A stretch of 64,000 nt of DNA from Nocardioides sp. W7. Lineage in GTDB: Bacteria > Actinomycetota > Actinomycetes > Propionibacteriales > Nocardioidaceae. The notes under the pieces are model-generated. The model saw only the letters and a program-made list of their open reading frames with translations. It did not search any database and was not told the origin of the DNA. Location: NCBI RefSeq assembly GCF_022919075.1, contig NZ_CP095078.1, positions 5,022,001-5,086,000 on the forward strand. The letters run 5' to 3'. Below are positions 24,468 through 31,965 of the stretch, one piece after another. The position numbers were made by a program, and so were the translations under genes. The first letter of the stretch is position 1; every line of letters begins with the position of its first letter.

Positions 24468-25414
24468 CAGGCGGGTTTCCTCTCGGGTACGACGACGGTG
24501 CCGGCGGCGCCGTCGAGGGCATCGGTGATCTGGCTCAGGCTGGTGATGAGGGCGCGCCGGCCACCCTGCTCGACGAACCGGCAGGCGGCCTCGACCTTGG
24601 GCGCCATCGAGCCGCTGGCGAAGTGGCCCTCGGCGGCGTACTTCCGCAGGTCCGGGACGGTCACCTCGCCCAGCGGCTCGGCCTGCGGCGTGCCCCAGTG
24701 GAGCACGGCGTTCGGTACGTCGGTGGCGACGACGAGCACGTCGGCGCGCAGGTCCCGGGCCAGCACCGCCGCCCCGAGGTCCTTGTCGACGACCGCCTCG
24801 ACGCCGCGGAGCCGCCCCTCGGCGTCGACCACGACAGGGATCCCGCCGCCGCCGGCGGCGATGGTCACGAGGCCCGCCGCGACCAGGGCCTCGATCGCGG
24901 CCAGGTCGACGATCGCCAGCGGCTCGGGCGAGGCGACCACCCGACGCCAGCCCTTCTCGCCGCGGTCCTCCCAGGTCTCGCCGTGCTCGACGAGCAGCGC
25001 CGCGTCGGCGGCCGGCAGGTAGCGGCCGATCGGCTTGGTCGGCCGGGTGAACCCGGGGTCGTCCCAGGCCACGAGCGTGCGGGTCACGACGGTCGCCGTA
25101 CGCCGGTCGACGCCGCGCTCGAGCAGCGCGGCGTCGATCGCGTTCATCAGCACGAACCCGAGCGTCGCCTGGGTCTGGGCGCCGCACCAGTCGAGCGGGA
25201 CCGGCGGCACGACCGCGGCGGCGAGCTCGTTCTTGACCAGCAGGTTGCCGACCTGCGGGCCGTTGCCGTGGGTGAGCACCACCTCGTCCCCGCGCGCGAC
25301 CAGGTCGGCGACGGCGGCGGCCGCGGTCGACGCCGCGGCGAGCTGGTCCTCGGGCCGGGCCCGACCGTCCGCGCTGGTCATGGCGTTGCCGCCGAGCGCG
25401 AGCAGGACCCTCAT
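24467..25414 (-). CDS. arcC: Carbamate kinase
   Basis: 315 residues. Amino-acid-kinase fold with the N-terminal [20 protein letters not shown] (about 49-60), the [10 protein letters not shown] segment near 167-176, [10 protein letters not shown] and the C-terminal [10 protein letters not shown]. Catabolic carbamate kinase turns carbamoyl phosphate and ADP into ATP, CO2 and ammonia. There is no arginine deiminase or ornithine carbamoyltransferase here, so it does not serve arginine fermentation. Its partner gene is the ring-opening amidohydrolase, and the likely carbamoyl-phosphate source in the window is the fdrA operon. Confidence 0.92.
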   Translation of the reverse strand: MRVLLALGGNAMTSADGRARPEDQLAAASTAAAAVADLVARGDEVVLTHGNGPQVGNLLVKNELAAAVVPPVPLDWCGAQTQATLGFVLMNAIDAALLERGVDRRTATVVTRTLVAWDDPGFTRPTKPIGRYLPAADAALLVEHGETWEDRGEKGWRRVVASPEPLAIVDLAAIEALVAAGLVTIAAGGGGIPVVVDAEGRLRGVEAVVDKDLGAAVLARDLRADVLVVATDVPNAVLHWGTPQAEPLGEVTVPDLRKYAAEGHFASGSMAPKVEAACRFVEQGGRRALITSLSQITDALDGAAGTVVVPERKPA

Positions 25415-25448
25415 GCGTCGAACCTAGGGGCGGTCTCGCGGCGCGACA

Positions 25449-25465
25449 TTGGCGAGATCTGCCAA
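25449..25465. promoter_or_regulatory. Candidate operator upstream of the carbamate kinase operon
   Basis: Inverted repeat TTGGC-GAGATCT-GCCAA, 35 bases upstream of the arcC start. Its minus-strand reading TTGGCAGATC resembles TTGGCACATC at 50865-50874 in the pucR/fdrA promoter region. No binding evidence; a proposed regulator site only. Confidence 0.35.
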
Positions 25466-25516
25466 CGGATCGGGGTGGGGGCGGTAGGACCGGGGGTGCG
25501 GGAGCTCGATCGCAGA

Positions 25517-25600
25517 TTCATCACGGTATGCAGATCAGTTCGCACCTCCCACGGCGTACCCACCATGGGAGGTGCGAGCTCACCTGCATACCGTGATGAA
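25517..25600. repeat. 84-bp nested perfect palindrome
   Basis: Outer arms TTCATCACGGTATGCAG and CTGCATACCGTGATGAA pair perfectly over 17 bp. After a 7/7 internal loop, inner arms CGCACCTCCCA and TGGGAGGTGCG pair over 11 bp around a 14-base loop. It lies between the end of the SDR gene and the arcC promoter, so it could terminate SDR-operon transcription, but it is much longer than needed. No transposase or target duplication is evident. Confidence 0.7.
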
Positions 25601-25649
25601 CCCGAGGCTCCTGAGGCCCCTGGGCGTCCCCCACGACCCCGCCCAGGGG

Positions 25650-26387
25650 TCAGCGCCCGCCGGCCACCCGCAGCGTCGTACCGGTGACGTACGACGCCCG
25701 CCCGCTCAGCGCGAAGGCGACCACGTCGGCGACCTCCTCGGGCTCGCCGGCCCGGCCCAGCGGCACCAGCGGGCCGACCCGGTCGAGCCGCCCGGGCTCA
25801 CCGGCGTCCTCGTGGATCCGGGTGCGGACGATGCCGGGCGCGACACCGACGACGCGGATCCCGTCGGCGGCGACCTCCTGGGCGAGGCCGACGGTGAGGG
25901 CGTCGACGCCGGCCTTCGCGGCGGCGTATTGGACGTACTCCCCCGGCGAGCCCAGGGTCGCGGCGCCCGAGCTGATGTTGACCAGGACTCCGCCGGAGCC
26001 GCCGTACGAGCGACCGAGGGCGCGGACGGCGGCGCGCGCGACCAGCAGCGCGGCGGTGAGGTTCAGGTCCACGGTGCGCCGCACCACCTCGACCGGGGTC
26101 TCCGCGAGCGGCCCGAGGTGCAGGGTCGCCCCGGCGTTGTTGACGACGCCCGTCAGCGGCCGGGGCGCGGCCGCGAAGAGCTCGTCGACGGCGACGGGTT
26201 CGGTGAGATCGCCCGCGACCAGCATGACCGTGGCCCCGAGATCCGCTGCCTCGGCCGAGCAGGCGGCGGCCGCCGAGGCGTCGGCGCGGTAGCCGAGCAC
26301 CAGGTCGTGGCCGTCGGCCGCGAGCCGGAGCGCGATCGCCCGCCCGATGCCGCGGGTGCCGCCGGTGACCAGGGTGAGAGGACGCAC
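25650..26387 (-). CDS. Short-chain dehydrogenase/reductase
   Basis: 245 residues. Rossmann motif TGGTRGIG near residues 8-15, NNAG, catalytic Ser in NISSGAATL, and YxxxK in YVQYAAAKAG. The C-terminal region has GIVRTRI. NAD(P)-dependent oxidoreductase with unknown substrate, similar to 3-oxoacyl-ACP-reductase-like SDRs. It starts with GTG at 26387, seven bases after the stop of the transporter gene, so it may be the last gene of a four-gene operon. Confidence 0.9.
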   Translation of the reverse strand: MRPLTLVTGGTRGIGRAIALRLAADGHDLVLGYRADASAAAACSAEAADLGATVMLVAGDLTEPVAVDELFAAAPRPLTGVVNNAGATLHLGPLAETPVEVVRRTVDLNLTAALLVARAAVRALGRSYGGSGGVLVNISSGAATLGSPGEYVQYAAAKAGVDALTVGLAQEVAADGIRVVGVAPGIVRTRIHEDAGEPGRLDRVGPLVPLGRAGEPEEVADVVAFALSGRASYVTGTTLRVAGGR

Positions 26388-26394
26388 CCGGCGA

Positions 26395-27681
26395 TCACAT
26401 CACGAAGTACCGAAGCCAGACGTAGAGCCAGGCCACGCACAGCGACATGAAGGTCACGATCAGGCCGTTGCGGGTGAACTGCCAGAAGGTGATCGGCCGG
26501 CCGGCGCTGTGCGCGATGCCGAGGACCACGACGTTGGCGCCGGCCGCGACCGCGGTGGTGTTGCCACCGAGGTCGGCACCGAGCGCGAACGCCCACCACA
26601 GCGGGTTGCCCGAGGAGGTGTCCCCGGACGCCCCGACCAGGTCCTGCACGATCGGCACGGTCGCCGCGGTGTAGGGGATGTTGTCGACGAAGCCGCCGAC
26701 GATCGCCGAGCCGAAGAGCAGGGTGGTCGCGGCCACCAGCGGCCGGTCCCCCAGCGCGTCGGCGGCCAGCTCGCCGAGGTCGCCGATCACGCCGACCTGG
26801 ACCAGGGCGCCGACCAGCGCGAACAGCGCCATGAAGAAGACCAGCGTCCCCCACTCCACCTCCTCGAGGAACTCCTCGGAGCTGGTCCGGGTCAGCAGCA
26901 CCATCGCGCCGGCACCGAGCATCGCGACCACGGACGGGTCGAGGTGCAGCACCGTGTGCAGGCCGAAGGCGACCATCACCACCGTCAGCACGACCAGGCA
27001 GATCGCCAGCCGGCGCGGGTCCCGGATCGCGGACGCCGGGTCGAGCTGCACCGCGTCCTCGAGAGGTACGACGGCGCGCAGCTCGCGCCGGTAGAGGAAC
27101 CGGCACAGCACCACGAGGAGCGCCACGATCACGACCGTCACCGGCAGGGTGTGAACCAGGAAGTCGTTGAAGCTGAGCCCGGCCCGGCTCGCGATGATGA
27201 TGTTCGGCGGGTCGCCGATCAGCGTGGCGGTGCCGCCGATGTTGGAGGCGAAGATCAGCGAGACCAGGTACGGCGTGGTCGGCAGCCCGAGCCGCGCGCA
27301 CACCGAGAGCGTGACCGGGGCGACCAGCAGCACCGTCGTGACGTTGTCGAGCAGCGCGCTCGCCAGCGCGGTGACCACGATCAGCAGGCCCAGCAGTCGC
27401 GCGGGCCGGCCGCCGGAGGCCCGGGCGGCCCAGAGCGCGAGGTACTCGAAGAGACCGGTCTGCTTCAGCACGCCGACGATGACCATCATCCCGAAGAGCA
27501 GGAAGATGACGTTCCAGTCGACGCCGGTGTCGTGGTCGAAGAACGCACTGTCGGCGTCGACGAGCCCGAGCACCGTCATCGCGGCCACGCCGCCGAGGGC
27601 GGCGGCGACCCGGTCGATCCGCTCGGTCGCGATGAAGGCGTAGGCGACCAGGAAGACCCCGATCGCGGCGGCGGTGATCAC
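26395..27681 (-). CDS. ArsB/NhaD-type (ion transporter superfamily) permease
   Basis: 428 residues with about 11 hydrophobic helices. Two related halves carry the family re-entrant signatures SNIGGTATLIGDPPNIII (about 146-163) and LGADLGGNTTAVAAGANVVV, together with FVDNIPYTA. This is the pattern of NhaD/ArsB/citrate-type transporters, including P-protein homologues; the transported ion is uncertain. The start overlaps the antiporter stop (ATGA). Confidence 0.88.
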   Translation of the reverse strand: MITAAAIGVFLVAYAFIATERIDRVAAALGGVAAMTVLGLVDADSAFFDHDTGVDWNVIFLLFGMMVIVGVLKQTGLFEYLALWAARASGGRPARLLGLLIVVTALASALLDNVTTVLLVAPVTLSVCARLGLPTTPYLVSLIFASNIGGTATLIGDPPNIIIASRAGLSFNDFLVHTLPVTVVIVALLVVLCRFLYRRELRAVVPLEDAVQLDPASAIRDPRRLAICLVVLTVVMVAFGLHTVLHLDPSVVAMLGAGAMVLLTRTSSEEFLEEVEWGTLVFFMALFALVGALVQVGVIGDLGELAADALGDRPLVAATTLLFGSAIVGGFVDNIPYTAATVPIVQDLVGASGDTSSGNPLWWAFALGADLGGNTTAVAAGANVVVLGIAHSAGRPITFWQFTRNGLIVTFMSLCVAWLYVWLRYFVM

Positions 27682-29204
27682 CGGCGCCCACCGAGGTCGA
27701 CGAGGCGCGGTGCCGCGACGGCCCCGTCGTACCAGCCGGCGAGCCGGCCGCTGTCGCTGACCGCGCGGAGCCGTCGCTCGATCGCCTCCCCGTCCTCGCG
27801 GGGCGCGGCGAGGAGCACGTGGTCGCCGCCGCGCAGGTCGGTGCTCGGGGCCGGCGCGAAGATCTCGCCGTCGCGGACCAGCAGCGAGACCGCGGCACCC
27901 GGCGGCAGCCGCAGCTCGGAGATCTCGACCCCGACCATCCGGGACCCCTCGGGGACGGTGAACTGCAGCAGCGAGGCGTCGATGTCGTCGAGCGCCGCCG
28001 ACTCGATCGCGACGTCGCGGGGGTTGTGCGGGCGGGCCGCGCCGGTACGCCGCGCGACCCAGGGCAGGGTCGGCCCCTGGAGCAGGGTGAAGAGGACGAC
28101 GAGCAGGAAGACCACGTCGAAGATCCGTTCCGCGCCGGGCAGGCCGACGCTCAAGGGGATGGTGGCGAGCACGATCGGGACGGCGCCCCGCAGGCCGGCC
28201 CAGCTGACGAAGACCTGGTCACGCCACGGCATCCGGAACGGCGTCGCGCAGACGATCACCGACACCGGCCGGGCGATGAGCGTGAGTGCCGCGCCGACGA
28301 CGAGCGCGGTCGGGAGCGCGTCGAGGAGCCGTGCGGGGCTGGCCAGCAGGCCGAGCAGGATGAACAGCCCGATCTGGGAGAGCCAGGCCAGGCCCTCGGC
28401 GAAGGACTCGGTCGCGGAGCGGTGCGGGAGCCGGGAGTTGCCGAGCACCAGCCCGGCGACGTAGATGGCCATGATCGGGCTGGCCCCGAGCACGCCGGAG
28501 ACCGCGAAGGCGAGGAAGGCGATGGCGATGGTCGCCAGCGGGTAGAGCCCGGAGGCCGGGAGCGCGCTGCGCACCAGCACCCAGGTGCCGGCCCAGGCGA
28601 CCAGGCCGCCGACCAGCACCCCGACGACGAGCTGGAAGCCGATCTGACCGGCGATGCCGAGGGGTCCGGCGGTGTTCCAGGCGTCCGAGGTGACGACCGT
28701 GACCAGGATGATCACCGGCGGGTCGTTGAACCCCGACTCCGCCTCCACGGTCGCGCGCAGCCGGCTGCGGACCGGCAGCTGGCGCAGCACCGAGAACACC
28801 GCCGCCGCGTCGGTCGAGGAGGCCACGGCACCGAGCACGATCGCCGTGCGCAGGTCCACGTCGAGGACCAGGTGGACGAGCCCGGTGGTGACCGCGACGC
28901 TGATGAACACCCCGAGCGTCGCGAGCACCCCGGCCAGCGGGGCGACGGGCCGGACGGTCCGCCAGTCGGTGGTGAAGCCGCCCTCGGCGAGGATCACCGC
29001 GAGCGCGACGGTGCCGAGGACCTGGGTGAGGTCGGCGTCCTCGAAGTGCAGGCCGAGCCCGCCTTCGCCGATGGCCAGTCCGATGGCGAGGTAGATCAGC
29101 AGGCTGGGCAGGCCGGCGCGGCTGACGATGCGCACGGCCGCCACGGCGGCCAGCAGCACCGCCGCGCCGATGAGTACGACGACGTTGAGCTCGGCGGTCG
29201 TCAC
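27678..29204 (-). CDS. CPA1-type potassium/proton antiporter with C-terminal TrkA-C domain
   Basis: 508 residues: about 12-13 transmembrane helices with the NhaP-type core (VEAESGFNDPPVIILV, near 156-171), then a soluble region with a TrkA-C (RCK) domain (about 410-475, RMVGVEISELRLPPGA). This is the architecture of CvrA/NhaP2-type K+/H+ antiporters gated by a ligand. The GTG overlaps the stop of the SPFH-like gene and its own stop overlaps the next transporter, so it is the middle of a coupled operon, perhaps for pH or ion homeostasis. Confidence 0.9.
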   Translation of the reverse strand: MTTAELNVVVLIGAAVLLAAVAAVRIVSRAGLPSLLIYLAIGLAIGEGGLGLHFEDADLTQVLGTVALAVILAEGGFTTDWRTVRPVAPLAGVLATLGVFISVAVTTGLVHLVLDVDLRTAIVLGAVASSTDAAAVFSVLRQLPVRSRLRATVEAESGFNDPPVIILVTVVTSDAWNTAGPLGIAGQIGFQLVVGVLVGGLVAWAGTWVLVRSALPASGLYPLATIAIAFLAFAVSGVLGASPIMAIYVAGLVLGNSRLPHRSATESFAEGLAWLSQIGLFILLGLLASPARLLDALPTALVVGAALTLIARPVSVIVCATPFRMPWRDQVFVSWAGLRGAVPIVLATIPLSVGLPGAERIFDVVFLLVVLFTLLQGPTLPWVARRTGAARPHNPRDVAIESAALDDIDASLLQFTVPEGSRMVGVEISELRLPPGAAVSLLVRDGEIFAPAPSTDLRGGDHVLLAAPREDGEAIERRLRAVSDSGRLAGWYDGAVAAPRLVDLGGRR

Positions 29205-29668
29205 CGAGCGGGCCTCAGCACGACGTCGAGACCGACGACCTCCAGGCCGCGCACGTCCAGCCGCTCGAGGTCGGCCACGTCGCGGGCGCCGACGGCGCGG
29301 GCCAGCTCGTCCTCGAGGTCGGCCTCGGCGTCGGCCCGCGCGCGCAGGACCGTGTCGGCGGGCTCACCCGGGGAGGGCGGCCAGACCGGCACGGTGGTCT
29401 CGGCCAGCAGCCGCACGTCGTGCCCGTCGCGCGTCGTCGCGTGCACGCTGACCGCGAGCGGATCCGCCTCGAGCGGGAGCGCCTCGACCGCGTCCAGCAG
29501 CGGCCAGTGCCAGGCCGGCCCACCGCCCACGACCCGACGTACGACGCCGCGCCGGCTGACGACCAGCACGTGGTCGCGGGGCGTCCAGCGCAAGCTGGCG
29601 CCGGCGAGCAGAGCCAGGAGGGACACCAGCAGGAGAACCACCACGACCGCACCCTGTGGCTCCTGCAT
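29201..29668 (-). CDS. Short SPFH/band-7-like membrane-anchored protein
   Basis: 155 residues. One N-terminal transmembrane helix (about 8-24), then a segment resembling the start of SPFH proteins (RDHVLVVSRRGVVRRVVGGG, about 31-50) and a short helical tail. It is far shorter than a normal band-7 protein (about 280-400 residues) and lacks a long coiled coil. It is coupled by GTGA overlap to the K+/H+ antiporter, suggesting an accessory role. Low certainty on the domain. Confidence 0.6.
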   Translation of the reverse strand: MQEPQGAVVVVLLLVSLLALLAGASLRWTPRDHVLVVSRRGVVRRVVGGGPAWHWPLLDAVEALPLEADPLAVSVHATTRDGHDVRLLAETTVPVWPPSPGEPADTVLRARADAEADLEDELARAVGARDVADLERLDVRGLEVVGLDVVLRPAR

Positions 29669-29809
29669 GACGCCTCCTGTCCCGTGCTCGTCCGGCACCT
29701 CCGAGTCTTCGCGGAGGGCCGGATCGGGACCATGGGGGCTACCACCCATCTTCGGCCGTTCGGGTCCGGTCCCGCCGGTCCCGGCGCCGAGGCGTGGCAG
29801 GGTGGCGGC

Positions 29810-30772
29810 GTGCGCACCTGGACGCTGCCCCTGTACTGGAAGGTGTGCCTGATCAACGGCACCGTGTTCCTCGGCGGGACCGTCGCGCTGCTGCTGTCGC
29901 CGGCCAGCGTGTCCCGTCGGGCGCTGGTCTCCGAGGCCGTCGTGCTGACCCTGGGCCTGACCGTGATGCTGGTGACCAACGCGCTGCTGCTGCGCGCCAG
30001 CCTCGCCCCGATCGACCGGGTCGTGCGGCAGATGGCAACGGTCGACCTGCTCGAGCCCGGGCAGCGGCTCCCGGCCGGCACGGGCGGGCCCGGCGCCCGT
30101 CTGGTCGCCAGCTTCAACGCGATGCTCGACCGGCTGGAGGCCGAGCGCAGCAGCAGCGACGCCCGGGCCCTGGCCGCCGAGGAGGACGAGCGGCACCGGA
30201 TCGCCCGCGAGCTGCACGACGAGGTCGGCCAGCAGCTGACCGTCGTACTCCTCGGCCTCAAGCAGGTCCAGCAGCGGGCCCCGGCCGAGCTGGTGGCGGA
30301 GCTGGAGCTGGTCCGCGAGAGCGCGCGCGCCGGTCTCGACGACGTACGACGGGTGGCGCGCGAGCTGCGACCGGGGGTGCTCGACGACCTGGGCCTGCAC
30401 AGCGCGCTGGCCGCGCTGGCGACCGGGTTCTCCGGGCACGGCGGCGCGACGATCCGCCGCTCGATCGCGCCGGGCCTGCCCGCGCTCCCGCCGGAGACGG
30501 AGCTGGTGGTCTACCGGGTGGCCCAGGAGGCGCTGACCAACGCCGCCCGGCACGCGGGCGCCCGCGGGGTGGAGCTGACCCTGCAGCGGCTGGGCGACCG
30601 GGTGGTGCTCGGCGTCGAGGACGACGGCCGCGGTCTCCCGGCCGGTGCGAGCGGCGCCGGGCTGCGCGGGATGCGGGAGCGGGCCCGCTCGGTGGGCGGC
30701 GAGCTGGAGGTGACCGGGTCCCCGGGCCGCGGGACCCGGGTGCGACTGAGCGTGCCGGCGGGGTCCTCGTGA
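29810..30772 (+). CDS. NarL-type sensor histidine kinase
   Basis: 320 residues from GTG 29810. Two N-terminal transmembrane helices (about 14-31 and 43-62) with almost no outside loop, a HAMP-like linker, the HisKA_3 box RIARELHDEVGQQL with phospho-acceptor His136, and a HATPase domain with EDDGRGLPAG and GLRGMRERA. The lack of an extracellular sensor domain suggests sensing within the membrane or by a partner. Overlaps its response regulator gene by GTGA. Confidence 0.92.
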   Translation: MRTWTLPLYWKVCLINGTVFLGGTVALLLSPASVSRRALVSEAVVLTLGLTVMLVTNALLLRASLAPIDRVVRQMATVDLLEPGQRLPAGTGGPGARLVASFNAMLDRLEAERSSSDARALAAEEDERHRIARELHDEVGQQLTVVLLGLKQVQQRAPAELVAELELVRESARAGLDDVRRVARELRPGVLDDLGLHSALAALATGFSGHGGATIRRSIAPGLPALPPETELVVYRVAQEALTNAARHAGARGVELTLQRLGDRVVLGVEDDGRGLPAGASGAGLRGMRERARSVGGELEVTGSPGRGTRVRLSVPAGSS

Positions 30773-31416
30773 CCGTCCGGATCCTGCTGGCCGACGACCA
30801 CGCGCTGGTACGCCGCGGCGTACGCCTGATCCTCGACCAGGAGCCCGACCTGGAGGTGGTGGCCGAGGCCGGCGACGGCGCCGAGGCGGTGGCGCTGCTC
30901 CGGGAGGTGCCGGTCGACCTGGTCGTGCTCGACATCGCGATGCCCCGGATGACCGGGCTGCAGGCGGCCCGGGAGATCGCCCGGCGCCGCGAGCCGCCGC
31001 GGATGCTGATGCTGTCGATGCACGACAACGAGCAGTACTTCTTCGAGTCGCTGAAGGTCGGCGCGAGCGGCTACGTGCTGAAGTCCGTCGCCGACGAGGA
31101 TCTGGTCGCGGCCTGCCGGTCGGCGATGCGCGGCGAGGCGTTCGTCTACCCCGGCGCGATGAGCGCGCTGGTGCGCGACTACCTGGACCGGCTGCGCCGC
31201 GGCGAGCGGGTGCCGATGACCGCGCTGACCGAGCGCGAGAACGAGGTGCTCAAGCTGATCGCCGAGGGATTGTCCTCGAAGGAGATCGCCCAGGCGCTGA
31301 CCATCAGCGTGAAGACCGTCGAGCGGCACCGCGCGAACATCCTGGCCCGGCTCGGGATGCGCGACCGGACCCAGCTGGTCCGTTACGCGATCCGCGCGGG
31401 CCTGGTCGAGCCGTGA
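30769..31416 (+). CDS. NarL/LuxR-type response regulator
   Basis: 215 residues. Receiver domain with LLADDHALVRRG at the start, phosphorylation site Asp55 in LVVLDIAMPRM and Lys in YVLKSV. C-terminal LuxR-type helix-turn-helix LTERENEVLKLIAEGLSSKE (about 152-171). Pairs with the kinase just upstream. Its targets cannot be read; the divergent ion-transport operon is one candidate. Transcription ends at the hairpin at 31421-31484. Confidence 0.93.
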   Translation: MTVRILLADDHALVRRGVRLILDQEPDLEVVAEAGDGAEAVALLREVPVDLVVLDIAMPRMTGLQAAREIARRREPPRMLMLSMHDNEQYFFESLKVGASGYVLKSVADEDLVAACRSAMRGEAFVYPGAMSALVRDYLDRLRRGERVPMTALTERENEVLKLIAEGLSSKEIAQALTISVKTVERHRANILARLGMRDRTQLVRYAIRAGLVEP

Positions 31417-31420
31417 TCCC

Positions 31421-31484
31421 GGGTAGTCCGTCACACGAGGGGGGTCTACCCGCGAGTAACCATCCCTGGTGTGACGGACTACCC
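31421..31484. terminator. Bidirectional terminator between the response regulator and cupin genes
   Basis: Perfect 16-bp arms GGGTAGTCCGTCACAC (31421-31436) and GTGTGACGGACTACCC (31469-31484). The right arm contains the stop codon of the convergent cupin gene. A short inner AGGG/CCCT pairing extends the stem beyond a G/G mismatch. Confidence 0.75.
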
Positions 31485-31886
31485 CGACGCCAGCTCGAAG
31501 TCGTCGAAGTCGAAGCCGGGTGAGACCAGGCAGCTGACCAGCGCGTCGGCGTCGGTGGGGACGGTCCGCTGCCAGACCCCGGCGGGGACCAGCACCTGCG
31601 GGTTGTCGATGTCGCACACGACGCTCGTGGGGTCGGCGGGGCTCTCGGCGGAGCCGCCGAGCTCGAGGGTGACCGCGCCCGCGTGGGCGAGCCACAGCTC
31701 GTCGGAGGACACCCGGTGCCAGGCCGAGGACTCCCCCGCCGGCAGCAGGAAGTAGATCAGCGTCGCGGTCGGGCGGACCCGGCCGTCGGGCAGCGCCACC
31801 TCGACCGGCGACGCCCAGGTCTGGCGGTACCAGCCGCCCTCCGGGTGCGGCTCCAGGCCGAGCGAGACGGCGAGCGGCGGATGCAT
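31479..31886 (-). CDS. DUF985 (Cupin_5) family protein
   Basis: 135 residues. The HPEGGWYRQTW start, the TLIYFLLPAGESSAWHRV segment and the C-terminal SCLVSPGFDFDDFEL are the hallmarks of the DUF985 cupin family, a small double-stranded beta-helix with possible sugar-epimerase ancestry. No enzymatic activity is established for the family. The ATG at 31886 fits the family start; upstream frames are arginine-rich. Confidence 0.92.
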   Translation of the reverse strand: MHPPLAVSLGLEPHPEGGWYRQTWASPVEVALPDGRVRPTATLIYFLLPAGESSAWHRVSSDELWLAHAGAVTLELGGSAESPADPTSVVCDIDNPQVLVPAGVWQRTVPTDADALVSCLVSPGFDFDDFELASG

Positions 31887-31910
31887 GACGTGACCGTACC
31901 GGGACGCCGA

Positions 31911-31941
31911 ACGGCCGGCACCCCTGCGGGATGCCGGCCGT
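31911..31941 (-). terminator. Terminator hairpin downstream of the M14 peptidase gene
   Basis: Perfect 10-bp stem ACGGCCGGCA / TGCCGGCCGT with an 11-base loop, 24 bases past the peptidase stop codon on the minus strand. Confidence 0.65.
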
Positions 31942-31965
31942 CCGGATGGGTCAGCTCCGATCAGG

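Noticed and set aside
25517-25600. Insertion sequence remnant
   Set aside because: No transposase fragment or flanking direct repeat is visible; only the palindrome itself.
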